A stretch of 64,000 bases of DNA from NCBI RefSeq assembly GCF_011067745.1, contig NZ_JAAMPJ010000001.1, positions 1,412,829 through 1,476,828 on the forward strand, given 5' to 3'. The position numbers and the translations under genes were made by a program. Source of the stretch: Lentzea alba. GTDB taxonomy: Bacteria > Actinomycetota > Actinomycetes > Mycobacteriales > Pseudonocardiaceae. Positions 6,701 through 15,498 of this stretch are shown here, piece after piece (positions within the stretch are counted from its first letter, which is position 1; every line of letters starts with the position of its first letter). The notes beneath the pieces are model-generated. The model worked only from the letters and a program-made list of their open reading frames with translations, was not told the DNA's origin and made no database searches.

Positions 6701-7799
6701 GGTTGTTCTCGACGACCAGGCGCAGACCGCGCCGGGCCGTGAGGTTGCCGAGGCACTCGTTGAGGTCCAGCAGCGTGACGCCGACCAGACCCTCCTCGAG
6801 GATGATCATCTCTTCGCGGCTGATGTCGCCGTCGTCGATGACGATCACGATGTGCGGCTGGTCGGGCGGCGGCGGGGCGTTGCGGGTGAACCGCTGCCGG
6901 TCGCGCAGGTTCTCGTCCAGCATCGCCTCGATCTCGGCGAGCGAGTTCGCCATCATGCGGCGCTGGCCGATGCCGTCGATGTCGGTGGGGTGCTGCGCGT
7001 GCGGCAGCCACTTCACCCACTCCCACAGCTGCTTCGTGCGGCCCGCGCTGACGACCGCGATCAGCAGGTCGTCCGGGGCGTGGAAGGTGACGAGCTGGGC
7101 GAGCAGGGCGCGCGCGAGGTCACGGCGGTCCTCGATGTCACCGAGCAGGCCGACCGCGGCGAAACCGCGCAGTGCGATGGAGATCGGCAGATCGGGCACG
7201 AGCGAGTGGGCGCGCACGAACCGGCGCAGCGCCAGCGTCGCGATCGGTTCGAGCTCCTCGACCGGGCCGGTCTGCGGCGGCACCAGGCGGGTGGCGAGGC
7301 GCTGCGAGCCCCGTCCGGCGCGCAGGTGGCAGAAGTCGGGATCGTTCTGGCGGCGTTCCCACATGCGGCGCGTGGTGGCGAGCGACCACAGCATCTGCGG
7401 GTCCGGGTGGACCCACTCGCGCTCGGCGCGCTGCTCGTCGGCGGCCTCGCGGGCGCGGTCCCGCATCTGGCCGAGGTACCGCAGGTAGTCCTTGCGGTCC
7501 TCGTTCATCTCGGCGTTCTTCTGGCCCTTGCCGGTGCCCATGCCGCCCGCCATCATGCCGATGGTCGAGATCATCATCATGCCCGGCATGATCATCGCCG
7601 CGGGCTGCCTGTTCGAGTACACGAACATCATGCCCATCATGCCCACGGACGCGATGATCATGACGACGGGCATCGCCTTCATCATGATGTTGCCGGGGAT
7701 GATCCGGGGGACCTCGGGTGGCGGTTCGAGGTGGACCTCACCGCCCGGAGGCCGGGGAGCAGCAAGGCGTGCCGTTCGCTTGAACTGCAGCGTGCTCAA
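3786..7799 (-). CDS. eccC: T7SS FtsK/SpoIIIE-type ATPase EccC
   Basis: EccC is the motor ATPase of the type VII secretion membrane complex and recognises substrate signal sequences. The protein has two N-terminal membrane segments (Met/Ile-rich, about residues 40-85). Three P-loop NTPase domains follow with Walker A motifs GATGSGKS (near 486), GGPQSGKS (near 843) and DGESGKT (near 1133). The fused single-chain length of 1337 residues is typical for EccC. I chose the TTG at 7799-7797 because the protein then starts MSTLQFKR-like, as in the family, and GAAGAGG lies 10 nt upstream. An ATG at 7946 would add 49 residues without family resemblance. It is divergent from eccD. Confidence 0.93.
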   Translation of the reverse strand: MSTLQFKRTARLAAPRPPGGEVHLEPPPEVPRIIPGNIMMKAMPVVMIIASVGMMGMMFVYSNRQPAAMIMPGMMMISTIGMMAGGMGTGKGQKNAEMNEDRKDYLRYLGQMRDRAREAADEQRAEREWVHPDPQMLWSLATTRRMWERRQNDPDFCHLRAGRGSQRLATRLVPPQTGPVEELEPIATLALRRFVRAHSLVPDLPISIALRGFAAVGLLGDIEDRRDLARALLAQLVTFHAPDDLLIAVVSAGRTKQLWEWVKWLPHAQHPTDIDGIGQRRMMANSLAEIEAMLDENLRDRQRFTRNAPPPPDQPHIVIVIDDGDISREEMIILEEGLVGVTLLDLNECLGNLTARRGLRLVVENNQLGARSASGVEWFGAPDRLSIVEAEALARRLSPYRMGAAGEAGGDSGEDPLAMSNNPPILEFMGIPGDPITFDVQQAWRPRPKRDRYRIPFGIGEHGQQVELDIKEAAEDGMGPHGLCIGATGSGKSEFLRTLVLGLLASHSSTALNMILVDFKGGATFLGLDKAPHVAATITNLAGDLTLVDRMKDAIAGEVSRRQEVLAKGNYKNVWDYEKARENGAQLDPLPALFICIDEFSEMLTAKPDFIDIFLQIGRVGRSLQMHMLLASQRLEEGKLRGLDTFLSYRIGLKTFNAAESRAAIGVPDAYELPPIPGSGYLSVQGMPLTRFKALYVSGTYRPSGMQSAGESVAVRSDKRPRFFVPDFIEIPKEPERPVEPVKAAEPKKEEGNEPTQLELIVDRLVGQGPPAHEVWLPPLNEPPTMDTILPPLDVTPDRGLTSPGYGANGVLQIPVGVVDKPFEQRRDLLWADFSGAAGHGAVVGGPQSGKSTLLRTIIASMSLTHTPQEAQFYCIDLGGGTLASMEDMPHVGGFAGRLDVDKVRRMVAELQTLITERELRWRDQRIDSMVEFRNRKRRGEINDDAFGDAFLIVDGWMNFRQEFEMVEPQVQALAAQGLSYGVHVIVAANRWAEIRPAMKDLLGTRFELRLGDPSESEIDRKVAINVPPGRPGRGLTGDKLHFLTGLPRIDTSQDPTTISAGVQDLSAKLTQAWQGPRAPQVRMLPDLLDHAQFMAHVQQINPNRGHLVPVGVNEDELAPVYLDFDADPHFVALADGESGKTNILRTIVRGIMQSYTSSEALILLADYRRTMLGFIDTDHLLTYAVSGTQFTQNVQEVRASLAKRMPGPDVTQEQLKNRSWWTGPEVFVVVDDYDLVAPQGGANPMQPLAEFIPQAKDVGLHVVVVRRMGGASRAMYDPIIGKLKEIAAPIFVGSGSKEEGNIVGNLKPSPQPPGRGTLVTRKFGQQRMQFAWIPPE

Positions 7800-8031
7800 C
7801 TGACAGGCACCTCTTCGACTCTCGTTACGCCACCAGTAGCAACCGACACTATTGCGCATCTGCGCGCGCCACGAAGGTGGGTCTGGAAAAAACCCAGTCG
7901 AACGTGTTCTGCGAACCACACGTGCAAAGACGGTCGGTGCGGCCATACTAGGGCCGCCCGGCGAGCGTCCGAGTGGACCAATAGGGTCGGGCCGTTGATT
8001 TGTAAGTGCTGATCTGACTTAGGGGGCCCTG
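7800..8031. promoter_or_regulatory. Divergent eccC/eccD intergenic region
   Basis: This 232-bp gap separates the oppositely oriented eccC and eccD and must carry both promoters. It is locally less GC-rich than the genes. No convincing -35/-10 pair or GTGTGAG-type SARP heptamer array was found here by eye, so a direct link to the neighbouring regulator is not supported. Confidence 0.4.
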
Positions 8032-9435
8032 GTGGCGACCGGTACGACGGTGTTCAGCCGTGTCACGGTGGTGGCACCTCGAACGCGTATCGACGTCGCG
8101 CTGCCTGCCGACGTGGCGGTGGCCGATCTCCTGCCGATGCTGCTGGACATGGCCAGAGAGGCCACTCCGGACGGTGGTGTCCGGCACGGCGGCTGGTGCC
8201 TCGCGAAGCTCGGCGACAGCCCGCTCGACCCCGCGCGCACGCTGGCATCACTCGGCGTCGTCGACGGCGAGCTGCTGCAGTTGCGGCGCCGCAACGAGAA
8301 TCCGCCGCCGCCGTTGTACGACGACGTCGTCGACGCGATCGCCGAGTCCGACCCCGACTCGTTCCGGCCGTGGACCAAGGAGACCGCGCAGCGGTTCGGT
8401 CACCTCGCCGGCGCGCTCGCGCTGATCGCCGCCGCGGTGGCGCTGTTCCTGTCCGGCCCGGTGACGCAGGACGGTTCCGGCAGCGGACTCGCCGCCGCCA
8501 TCGCCGGTGGTGTCGCCGCGATCGCCGCACTGGCCGCGGGCGCGACCATCTCGCGGGCGTACGAAGCGGCGTCGACCGGTGTGCTGATCGCCGCGTGCGG
8601 TTCGCTGCCGATGGCGTTCGTCGCGGGCTTCCACGCGGTGCCCGGTGTCGGGTTCAACCCGAAGATGCTGCTGGCCTCGGCCCTGCTGATGATCTTCGCG
8701 TGGGGCGGCATCCTGCTGATCGGGCAGGGCATCACGGTGTTCATCGCCGCGGCGACCGGCGGCACCCTGGTGGCGCTCGCGTTCCTCGTCGCGACGTTCG
8801 TCGACCACCCGCTGGCCGGCGTGGCAGCCGCGACCGGCGCGGTCGCGCTCGCCGCGCTGTCCATGCTGCCCCGGCTCACGCTGCAGCTGGCCAAGATCCC
8901 GCCGCCCGTCGTGCCGACGAACGCCGAGGACCTCAAGGAGGACAGCGGCTTCCCGGAGTACGCGGTGATCGAGCGCCGCACCGCCGTGGCGCACCAGTAC
9001 CTCACCGGCATGATCATCGGCACCGGCGCCATCGCGGCGCTGGCGGCCATCGTCGCCGCGGGCTCCGGCACGGTCTGGGGCCCGATCTACGGCGTCGTCG
9101 TCGCGATCGTGCTGATGATGCGCGGTCGTGCGTACGCGAACGGCGCGCAGGCCGTGGCGTTGCTGTCGACCGGCATGTTCGCCAGCGCGGGCATCCTGCT
9201 GGGCTGGCTGATCTCGGCGTCGTCGTTCAGCCGCATCGCGTTCGTGTTCGGCACGCTGCTGATCCTCGGAGCCGCGGCACTCGTGCTCGGGGTGATCTTC
9301 CCCGGCCAGAAGTTCTCGCCGCCGCTGCGCCGCACCGTCGACATCATCGAGGCGATCCTCATCGCGTCGGTGGTGCCGCTGGCGCTCGCCGTGATGGAGA
9401 TGTACTCGGTGTTCCGGGGCCTGATCTCGCTATGA
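8032..9435 (+). CDS. eccD: T7SS integral membrane protein EccD
   Basis: EccD forms the multi-spanning membrane vestibule of the ESX core complex. The first ~85 residues are a YukD/ubiquitin-like cytosolic domain. A linker follows and then about eleven hydrophobic segments from residue ~125 to the end. Length (467) fits the family. The start is GTG at 8032 behind a G-rich stretch (AGGGGG). The stop codon overlaps the mycP start (ATGA at 9432-9435), so the two are translationally coupled. Confidence 0.92.
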   Translation: MATGTTVFSRVTVVAPRTRIDVALPADVAVADLLPMLLDMAREATPDGGVRHGGWCLAKLGDSPLDPARTLASLGVVDGELLQLRRRNENPPPPLYDDVVDAIAESDPDSFRPWTKETAQRFGHLAGALALIAAAVALFLSGPVTQDGSGSGLAAAIAGGVAAIAALAAGATISRAYEAASTGVLIAACGSLPMAFVAGFHAVPGVGFNPKMLLASALLMIFAWGGILLIGQGITVFIAAATGGTLVALAFLVATFVDHPLAGVAAATGAVALAALSMLPRLTLQLAKIPPPVVPTNAEDLKEDSGFPEYAVIERRTAVAHQYLTGMIIGTGAIAALAAIVAAGSGTVWGPIYGVVVAIVLMMRGRAYANGAQAVALLSTGMFASAGILLGWLISASSFSRIAFVFGTLLILGAAALVLGVIFPGQKFSPPLRRTVDIIEAILIASVVPLALAVMEMYSVFRGLISL

Positions 9436-10850
9436 GGTCCGGCATCAGGCGCACCACGGCGGCCGCGACCGCCGGACTGCTGCTGCTGACGGGGGCGCTT
9501 CCGCAGGCCTCCGCTCAGCCGTCGTCGACCCCGGCGGCCGCGAAGCCGAACTCGGTCCCGCCGGACCTGCCGCCCGGCACGCCGCCGCCGGTCGACAAGG
9601 GACAGCCGGACGTCAAGTACGAGCGCACCTCCAAGGGGTGCGTCGAGTCGGACACCAAGAGCGAACTCATCGAGTACAAGCCCTGGGGCCAGGTCAACCT
9701 GAACCTCGACCAGGCGCATAAGTTCGCGACCGGCAAGAACATCAGGATCGCGATCATCGACACCGGTGTCGACCCGCGCAATCCGCGTTTCGGCAACCGG
9801 GTGAAGCCCGGTGGCGAGTACGTCGACAACAGCAAGAACGCGAACGGTCTCGACGACTGCGACGGCCACGGCACCGAGGTGGCGGGTGTCGCCGCGGCGG
9901 CCAGGACCGAGGGCGACTTCATCGGCGCCGCACCGGAAGCGGAGATCCTCGCGATCCGCCAGACCAGCGACCGCTACGAGTTCAAGGGCGACGCGACCAA
10001 CCCGGACAAGCGCGCGTCCGCGGGCAAGGTCAGCACCCTGGCGATGGCGATCGTCCGCGCGGCGAACCAGAACGCCAAGGTCATCAACATCTCGCTGACG
10101 AACTGCAGCAGCCCCAAGGGTTTCAGCGCGGACGACCAGAGCCTGCAGGCCGCCATCCGGTACGCGGTGGACGTCAAGGACGTGGTGATCGTCACGGCCG
10201 CCGGCAACCTCAGCCCGCAGGCCGGCTGCGCCAAGCAGAACGACAACCTGGACCCGAACAACGTCAACTCGATCTCGTCGCCGGCGTGGTTCGCCGACGA
10301 CGTGCTGTCCGTGGGTTCCATCGCCCGCTCGGGCGCGGTCTCCAACTTCAGCGTCTGGGGCCCGTGGGTCAGCATCGCCGCACCGGGTGAGGAGATCATC
10401 TCCGTCGACCCCAAGGGCACCGGCCTGACGAACGCCAACGTCCTCGCGCAGGAGACGACGGACATCAAGGGCACGAGCTTCGCCTCGCCGTACGTCGCCG
10501 GCATCACGGCGCTGGTGCGCGAGCGGTTCCCGAACCTCAAGGCGCGCCAGGTGATGGACCGTCTCAAGGCCACGGCCCTGCACCCCGGCAACGTGTCGGG
10601 CAAGGACAACAAGATCGGCTTCGGCATGGTCAACCCGGTGGCCGCGCTGACCGCGGTGCTGCCCGCCGAGTCGGCCGGGTTCCAGCCGCCGCAGCCGAAG
10701 GAGATGGAGACGTCCGTCACCCCGCCGCCGGGGCTCGACTGGCCGCCGATCATCGTGGCGCTGAGCGGAATCGGCGTCGGTGGCGCGCTGCTGATGCTGA
10801 CGGTGTTCGTGCGCAACTCGCTCAACCGGAAGCGGACCCGTCAGGTCTAG
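9432..10850 (+). CDS. mycP: Mycosin, membrane-anchored subtilisin of T7SS
   Basis: Mycosins are S8 proteases that stabilise and assist the ESX complex on the outer face of the membrane. The 472-residue product has a signal peptide (1-28) and a catalytic triad D110 (IIDTGVD), H146 (DGHGTEVAG) and S349 (GTSFASP), with oxyanion Asn259. A proline-rich N-terminal extension precedes the catalytic domain. One C-terminal membrane helix (about 437-459) ends in a basic tail. The start ATG overlaps the eccD stop by 4 nt. All catalytic residues are present, so it should be active. Confidence 0.93.
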   Translation: MRSGIRRTTAAATAGLLLLTGALPQASAQPSSTPAAAKPNSVPPDLPPGTPPPVDKGQPDVKYERTSKGCVESDTKSELIEYKPWGQVNLNLDQAHKFATGKNIRIAIIDTGVDPRNPRFGNRVKPGGEYVDNSKNANGLDDCDGHGTEVAGVAAAARTEGDFIGAAPEAEILAIRQTSDRYEFKGDATNPDKRASAGKVSTLAMAIVRAANQNAKVINISLTNCSSPKGFSADDQSLQAAIRYAVDVKDVVIVTAAGNLSPQAGCAKQNDNLDPNNVNSISSPAWFADDVLSVGSIARSGAVSNFSVWGPWVSIAAPGEEIISVDPKGTGLTNANVLAQETTDIKGTSFASPYVAGITALVRERFPNLKARQVMDRLKATALHPGNVSGKDNKIGFGMVNPVAALTAVLPAESAGFQPPQPKEMETSVTPPPGLDWPPIIVALSGIGVGGALLMLTVFVRNSLNRKRTRQV

Positions 10851-10919
10851 CTTCAGACACGACGAGAACGGCCCCGCCGGTGAATTTCCAGCGGGGCCGT
10901 TCTTCGTCTTGTCTGAAGC
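10850..10919. terminator. Bidirectional terminator between mycP and WXG gene
   Basis: A nearly perfect 28-bp inverted repeat (10850-10877/10891-10919) lies between convergent genes. The inner core is AACGGCCCCGC/GCGGGGCCGTT and the outer core CTTCAGACA/TGTCTGAAG. T-rich arms on both sides fit termination of both strands. Confidence 0.85.
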
Positions 10920-10926
10920 CGAACCT

Positions 10927-12012
10927 TCAGTCGTCGTCGCCGATCGTCTTCGGCGCGGCCTTCTTCGGTTTGCCGAGCAGGTCGTCGATCGAGCCGGTGA
11001 GCCGCTGCTTCGGCTTGTGCTCCTTGTCGCCGCCCTGCTGACCGCCGGCGCCACCCATCGGCATGCCGCCCATCATCCCGCCGCCCATCATCCCGGCGGC
11101 AGGGGCCCCAGAACGCCCAGCAGCGGCCGCGGCGGCCTGACCGGCCCCGGCACCCTTCTCCGGGGGCGGAGGCTGCTCAGCGACGCCCGTGGAGCCCCCG
11201 AACTGCATCGGCTGCTGCGTCGCGGCAGCCGCCGGAGCGCCGACCGAACCGACACCACCACCGACACCACCACCGACCCCACCGCCAACGCCACCACCGA
11301 CACCGCCGCCGGTGCCACCACCGGGCGAACCGGCGGCGGCCGTGACGGAGGCCAAGGCCTGCTCCGGCGCCTTGGTCTCGGGCTTGGCGGGGGCCGTGTA
11401 CGTCCAGTCCTTCTCGGGGTACTTGTGCTCCATCCGCACGGCGTCGAAGCCGTCGGCCTCACCGGACACCCCGTCGCACAGCTTGAGGAACGCCTCCAGC
11501 ACCTGCCGCGCGGACTCGTGCAGTTCGCGGACCGGCTCCTTGAGCTCCTCGATGTGCTTGATCGCGCGCTGGTCGCCTTCCAGGGGCAACGCCGCGGTGC
11601 CGGACACCGAGTCGGCGGCGTCGGCGAGCACGTGCGCCATGTCCTGCACGATGTCGCGAACCCCGTCCGCGGTCTCCTCCAGCGCGTCCGCCATCGCGTT
11701 CATCGCGTCGGACATGTCACCGCCCGCGAGCCCTACCTTGCGCATGTGGTCGAGGAACGCGTCGGCGTCCTTGCCCTCCCACCGCGCGTCGACGCCGCCC
11801 AGCGGTGCCGCCACGTGCTTGTTGACCGCCTCGGTCACCTTCGCGGCCTTGCGCCAGCGTTCGGATTCCTCGCGCAGGTCGTTCCAGTCGCCCACCAGCG
11901 GGTCGAAGAAGTCGTGCACGAGGTCCACGACTCCGAGCTTGCGACTCACCCGCGAGAGGTAGTCGAGCTCGGGACCGACCTCGGCCGCGATCTGCTTGCC
12001 GTCCTTGGCCAC
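10927..12012 (-). CDS. WXG100-like T7SS substrate with low-complexity tail
   Basis: The 361-residue protein starts with a helical domain carrying WEG (residues 78-80), as in WXG100-type secreted substrates. Amphipathic helices continue to about residue 190. The C-terminal half is Gly/Pro/Ala-rich with G-G-G-V-G-type repeats and Met-Gly stretches, ending in an acidic TIGDDD. It has no signal peptide, as expected for a T7SS client. It lies 9 nt after the small EspC-like gene and in the same run as eccB. An EspB-like secreted partner is plausible, but sequence-level identity with EspB is not evident. Confidence 0.75.
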   Translation of the reverse strand: MAKDGKQIAAEVGPELDYLSRVSRKLGVVDLVHDFFDPLVGDWNDLREESERWRKAAKVTEAVNKHVAAPLGGVDARWEGKDADAFLDHMRKVGLAGGDMSDAMNAMADALEETADGVRDIVQDMAHVLADAADSVSGTAALPLEGDQRAIKHIEELKEPVRELHESARQVLEAFLKLCDGVSGEADGFDAVRMEHKYPEKDWTYTAPAKPETKAPEQALASVTAAAGSPGGGTGGGVGGGVGGGVGGGVGGGVGSVGAPAAAATQQPMQFGGSTGVAEQPPPPEKGAGAGQAAAAAAGRSGAPAAGMMGGGMMGGMPMGGAGGQQGGDKEHKPKQRLTGSIDDLLGKPKKAAPKTIGDDD

Positions 12013-12021
12013 AGCTCCCCC

Positions 12022-12339
12022 TTACCGCCGATCGGCCTTCTTGATCAGCTGCACCGCGTCCTCGTCGCCGCGCCCGTGCTGCTTCGCCACGGCGTGCAAC
12101 CCCTTCGCGGCGGCGTCGAGCGTGTCGCAGGCGCGGGCGAGCTGCGAGTTGAGCAGCTCGGCCGCACGTGCGTAGGCCTGGGCGGTGCCGACCGTTCTGC
12201 CGATCTCGCCGAACGACTGCGGGCGCAGCGGGGACACCTTCATGGCGTCCCGAACCCGCCTCAGATCGTCCGTCGTGCCGTCGATCCGGTCGGCGTACTG
12301 CTCCAACCACTGCGGATCAACGGATATGCGACCGGCCAC
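12022..12339 (-). CDS. EspC-like small T7SS-associated protein
   Basis: This 105-residue all-helical protein begins MAGRISVDPQWLEQYADRID, which resembles the EspC/DUF2580 family of small ESX-secreted or associated proteins. It lacks a clear WXG motif and a signal peptide. Its position directly before the larger WXG-containing gene suggests that the two form a helical-hairpin pair, as EsxA/EsxB or EspC/EspA-type proteins do (inference). Confidence 0.65.
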   Translation of the reverse strand: MAGRISVDPQWLEQYADRIDGTTDDLRRVRDAMKVSPLRPQSFGEIGRTVGTAQAYARAAELLNSQLARACDTLDAAAKGLHAVAKQHGRGDEDAVQLIKKADRR

Positions 12340-12408
12340 GACTGTCCCCTAACGACACTTCCGAGTGCTTTGCGTGCATTCGACGGTGATGCACCCGGCT
12401 TGGTTCCG

Positions 12409-14019
12409 CTACTTCTGCGCTGCCTGCTGCGGATCCTTGATCTTGCCGTTAGGTGCCGGGATCGAGTCGTAGCTGCGGTTCGCCTCGTTCTTGTTGAGCT
12501 GCGGCCCCATCGGCAACAGGCTCAGGATCTGGTTCGGCGCCGGCGGGAAGTTCCCCTGCAGGCCCAGTGCCGCCGCGGTGCCGGCGTCCGGGACGCCGTA
12601 GCGGACCCCTCGGCCGGTGACGATCTGCACCGGACCCGTGCCGTAGTCGTTGAGGCCCTGGCTGGCCCGCACGACCGCCTGCTTGCCGGGCAGCATCATG
12701 AACTCGTCGACGATCTCGCCGCCCGCACCCGGTGCGTTCAGCTCGACCGGGGACATCTCCGCCGGGCCCGGCACCTTGGAGCCGACCGTCACCGAGACGT
12801 GCTCGGCCTTGTTGTCCGCGGTGTAGTTCTCGGCCTTCCAGCCCAGGCACAGCACCGTGTTGTTGGCGTTCGCCTCGAGCGTGGTCGGGATCTTCGTCGG
12901 GTAGGAGGTGAGGTCGAGCGGGTCCTTCGGGTCCTTGTGGTCCGCGATCGCGTTCGGCGAGAGCGGAATCGCCTTCTGGGCGTTCGAGTACGCGTAGCGC
13001 AGCAGGTCGCCGACGGTCTCGTCGACGGTCTGGAAGCCGTCCTCGAGCGCGACCATGAACTCCTGCGTGCCGGTTCGCTCGACCGTCACGACCTCGCCGA
13101 TCTTGACCCTCGCCTCGGTGACGTAGGTCGCCTGCTGGCCCTGCTTGGGGATGACCGGCGCCTTCAGCGCCGAGACCTCGGGGATGGCGCTGAGCAGCGC
13201 GGAGCTGATCGCGCGCGGCTGCTTGCCCTTCAGCTTCAGGGCGTTCATCACCTTGTCGTTCTTCAGGTCCACCTCGGCGCGGACCGTCGACGACGAGATG
13301 TCCTTCAGCTGCTGGGGCCTCTTGTAGATCAGGAAGGCCTTCTTGTCGCCGGTGCGCTGCTGCACCAGCACCGCCTCGTCACCCAGCTCCGGGTTGCCAC
13401 CGCTGACACCGGCGATCACGGAGGTCTTGATCAGGTTCTCCGCGGCCTGGTTCTCGCGGAACCGGTCCAGCCGGAGGGTGTCGCAGACCGACCACTGCGC
13501 GTCGATGCGGATCTTCTCGCCGGGCAGCACGTCCGGCGCGTCCGGGAGACCGGTGAGCCGGCCGCGCGGCAGGCTCGCCAGCGCCGCCTCGCTCACCAGC
13601 TTCGGGTTGCCGCCGGCCGCCTCCTGCTGCGTGCCCGCGGTGCCGCCCGGTGCGTCACCGCCGCCGGCCTGCTGGTCCGGGTTGTTGCGCGAGTACCAGA
13701 GCAGCCGGGCCGACGCGAGGTTCGTCATCGGGATCAACCGCCGGGGCGAGTTGTCCACGACGTAGACCTGGCCGGTCTCCTTGCTGATGGCGATCTGCGT
13801 CTCGTTGTCCAGCTTCGGTGCCGGGCTGAAGAGGCCGTACACCAGGAAGCCGAGCAGACCGACGACGCCCAGCACCACGCCGACCGTTGTCGCGCGCGAG
13901 TGATTGCGCATGGGGTCATGCAGCATCACGGCGTCTCTGCGGACCAGGGCGGACTGCATCCGCCGCAGGACGAATTGGTAGGCCTGGACCTGTGACTTGG
14001 TGGTGGGTGTTGATGCCAT
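12409..14019 (-). CDS. eccB: T7SS core membrane protein EccB
   Basis: EccB is the single-pass component whose large domain faces the periplasmic side in the ESX complex. The 536-residue product starts MASTPTTKSQ followed by the conserved VQAYQFVLRR region and a single membrane helix at about 43-63. A long extracytoplasmic domain with the R1-R4-type repeats of the family follows. The start ATG at 14019-14017 was chosen from family resemblance of the N terminus. It is first in the minus-strand run eccB, espC-like, WXG and is divergent from eccE. Confidence 0.92.
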   Translation of the reverse strand: MASTPTTKSQVQAYQFVLRRMQSALVRRDAVMLHDPMRNHSRATTVGVVLGVVGLLGFLVYGLFSPAPKLDNETQIAISKETGQVYVVDNSPRRLIPMTNLASARLLWYSRNNPDQQAGGGDAPGGTAGTQQEAAGGNPKLVSEAALASLPRGRLTGLPDAPDVLPGEKIRIDAQWSVCDTLRLDRFRENQAAENLIKTSVIAGVSGGNPELGDEAVLVQQRTGDKKAFLIYKRPQQLKDISSSTVRAEVDLKNDKVMNALKLKGKQPRAISSALLSAIPEVSALKAPVIPKQGQQATYVTEARVKIGEVVTVERTGTQEFMVALEDGFQTVDETVGDLLRYAYSNAQKAIPLSPNAIADHKDPKDPLDLTSYPTKIPTTLEANANNTVLCLGWKAENYTADNKAEHVSVTVGSKVPGPAEMSPVELNAPGAGGEIVDEFMMLPGKQAVVRASQGLNDYGTGPVQIVTGRGVRYGVPDAGTAAALGLQGNFPPAPNQILSLLPMGPQLNKNEANRSYDSIPAPNGKIKDPQQAAQK

Positions 14020-14136
14020 TCTCGGCTCGCTGCTCTCCCAGTCGCGGTACGGTTCGGCAGGATAGCCGGACGCAGGTTGCTCCGTGGGCCGGTTCGCCAA
14101 GCCCACCGACCATCGAGGGGAAAGAGACCACAACGG

Positions 14137-15498
14137 ATGTCCGTGACCACTCCACATCCGCCCCGGCCGAACCCAGGGATGGCACGGCCGCAGGGACCTT
14201 CGGGTCCTGGCCAGCAGGCACCTGCGCCTCCGCGTCCTGTCGGGCGTGTCCGGCGCAGAGGCGCCGGGGTCAGCCTCGGTTCTTTGCCCGTCTCGAACGT
14301 AGTCACGATCGAGATCGGTCTCGCCATCGCACTCCTCGTGCTGACGCTCATGGGCGTGAAGAACAGCGCCGGCGCGCTGAACGTCGTCTCCGTCTCGATC
14401 GCCGGCGGTGTGCTTCTCATCGCACTGATCCTCGCGTTCACCCGATCGCGTGGTCGCTGGCTCACCCAGTGGATCGGTGTCCGGCTGCGCTACAACTTCC
14501 GGTCGCACAGCCGCACGGCGAACCGCTCGGAGCCGCAGGAGTCCAAGCCCGGTGACGACGAGATGCAGGTGCTCGGTCCGGAGGACCCGCGCGTGGCGTT
14601 GCTGCGGCTGGCGGTCCCGGACCTGGTGATCGCGAAGGGCGTGGACCACGAACGCCGCCCGCTCGCGCTGTCGTGGCACGACGGCGTGTGGACCGCGGTG
14701 CTGCTGGTCGACCCGACCCCGCCGCTGATCTCCGCGGTCGGCTCGGCACCGTCGCTCCCGCTCGGCGCGCTGGCGCCGTGCCTGGAGGACCGCGGTGTCG
14801 TCCTGGACGCGATCACCGTGATCTGGCACTGCTACCCCGGCAGCGCGGCGCTTCCGCCGAACTCGCCCGCGGTCAGCTCGTACATGGAGGTGCTCGGCCC
14901 GCTGCCCGCGGCGGCCCGGCGCACGACGTGGATCACCGTCCGGCTCGACCCGCGCCGTTGTGGCGAGGCGATCCGGGAGCGCGGCGGCGGCGTCGTCGGT
15001 GCGCACCGCGCGTTGATCGGCGCGTTGTCCCGCGTCCGCAACGCTTTGGAGTCCGCGGGCGTCACCATCCGCCCGCTCGACTCGGACGAGCTGCTGCGCG
15101 CGGCGATCTCGTCGGCCGAGCTGACCGCCGCCGTCGGCAACACGAACCCCGTGTCGCTGCGGGAGAAGTGGTCGGGCGTCACGGCGGGTGGCGTCGGTCA
15201 CGCGAGCTACGCGATCACCGGCTGGCCGTCGAAGGGCCTCAAGGGCAACCTGAACTCGCTGACCGGTGTGCGCGCTCTCTCGTCGACGCTCGCGATGTCG
15301 ATCTCACCGTCGCGTGAGGACGGTCAGGTCTCGCTGCGCGGCCTGGTGCGGGTGAGCGCCCGCACGCCGAGCGAGCTGGACCGCGCCGAGGACCAGTTGT
15401 CGAAGCTGAGCGGCAAGCTCGACATCACGCTGACCCCGTTGCGGGGCATGCAGCTCGCCGGCCTGGCCGCGACGCTGCCGCTGGGAGGTGTGGCATGA
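14137..15498 (+). CDS. eccE: T7SS membrane protein EccE
   Basis: EccE is the peripheral membrane component of the ESX complex. The 453-residue protein has a Pro-rich cytosolic N terminus and two adjacent membrane helices (about residues 50-95). A soluble domain with the EccE pattern follows. The ATG at 14137 is preceded by GAGGGGAAAGAG; an upstream in-frame start at 14077 would add an Arg-rich tail with no family support. The stop overlaps the next gene (ATGA), so expression of the two is coupled. Confidence 0.88.
   Translation: MSVTTPHPPRPNPGMARPQGPSGPGQQAPAPPRPVGRVRRRGAGVSLGSLPVSNVVTIEIGLAIALLVLTLMGVKNSAGALNVVSVSIAGGVLLIALILAFTRSRGRWLTQWIGVRLRYNFRSHSRTANRSEPQESKPGDDEMQVLGPEDPRVALLRLAVPDLVIAKGVDHERRPLALSWHDGVWTAVLLVDPTPPLISAVGSAPSLPLGALAPCLEDRGVVLDAITVIWHCYPGSAALPPNSPAVSSYMEVLGPLPAAARRTTWITVRLDPRRCGEAIRERGGGVVGAHRALIGALSRVRNALESAGVTIRPLDSDELLRAAISSAELTAAVGNTNPVSLREKWSGVTAGGVGHASYAITGWPSKGLKGNLNSLTGVRALSSTLAMSISPSREDGQVSLRGLVRVSARTPSELDRAEDQLSKLSGKLDITLTPLRGMQLAGLAATLPLGGVA

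Noticed and set aside
3672-8012. Very long plus-strand open frame opposite eccC
   Set aside because: It is the antisense shadow of eccC caused by high GC at third codon positions. Its translation is Arg/Asp/His/Leu-rich and shows no domain.
8196-9431. Long N-terminal extension of the mycosin frame inside eccD
   Set aside because: The extension is Arg-rich and overlaps eccD in another frame. The ATG at 9432 gives a proper signal peptide.
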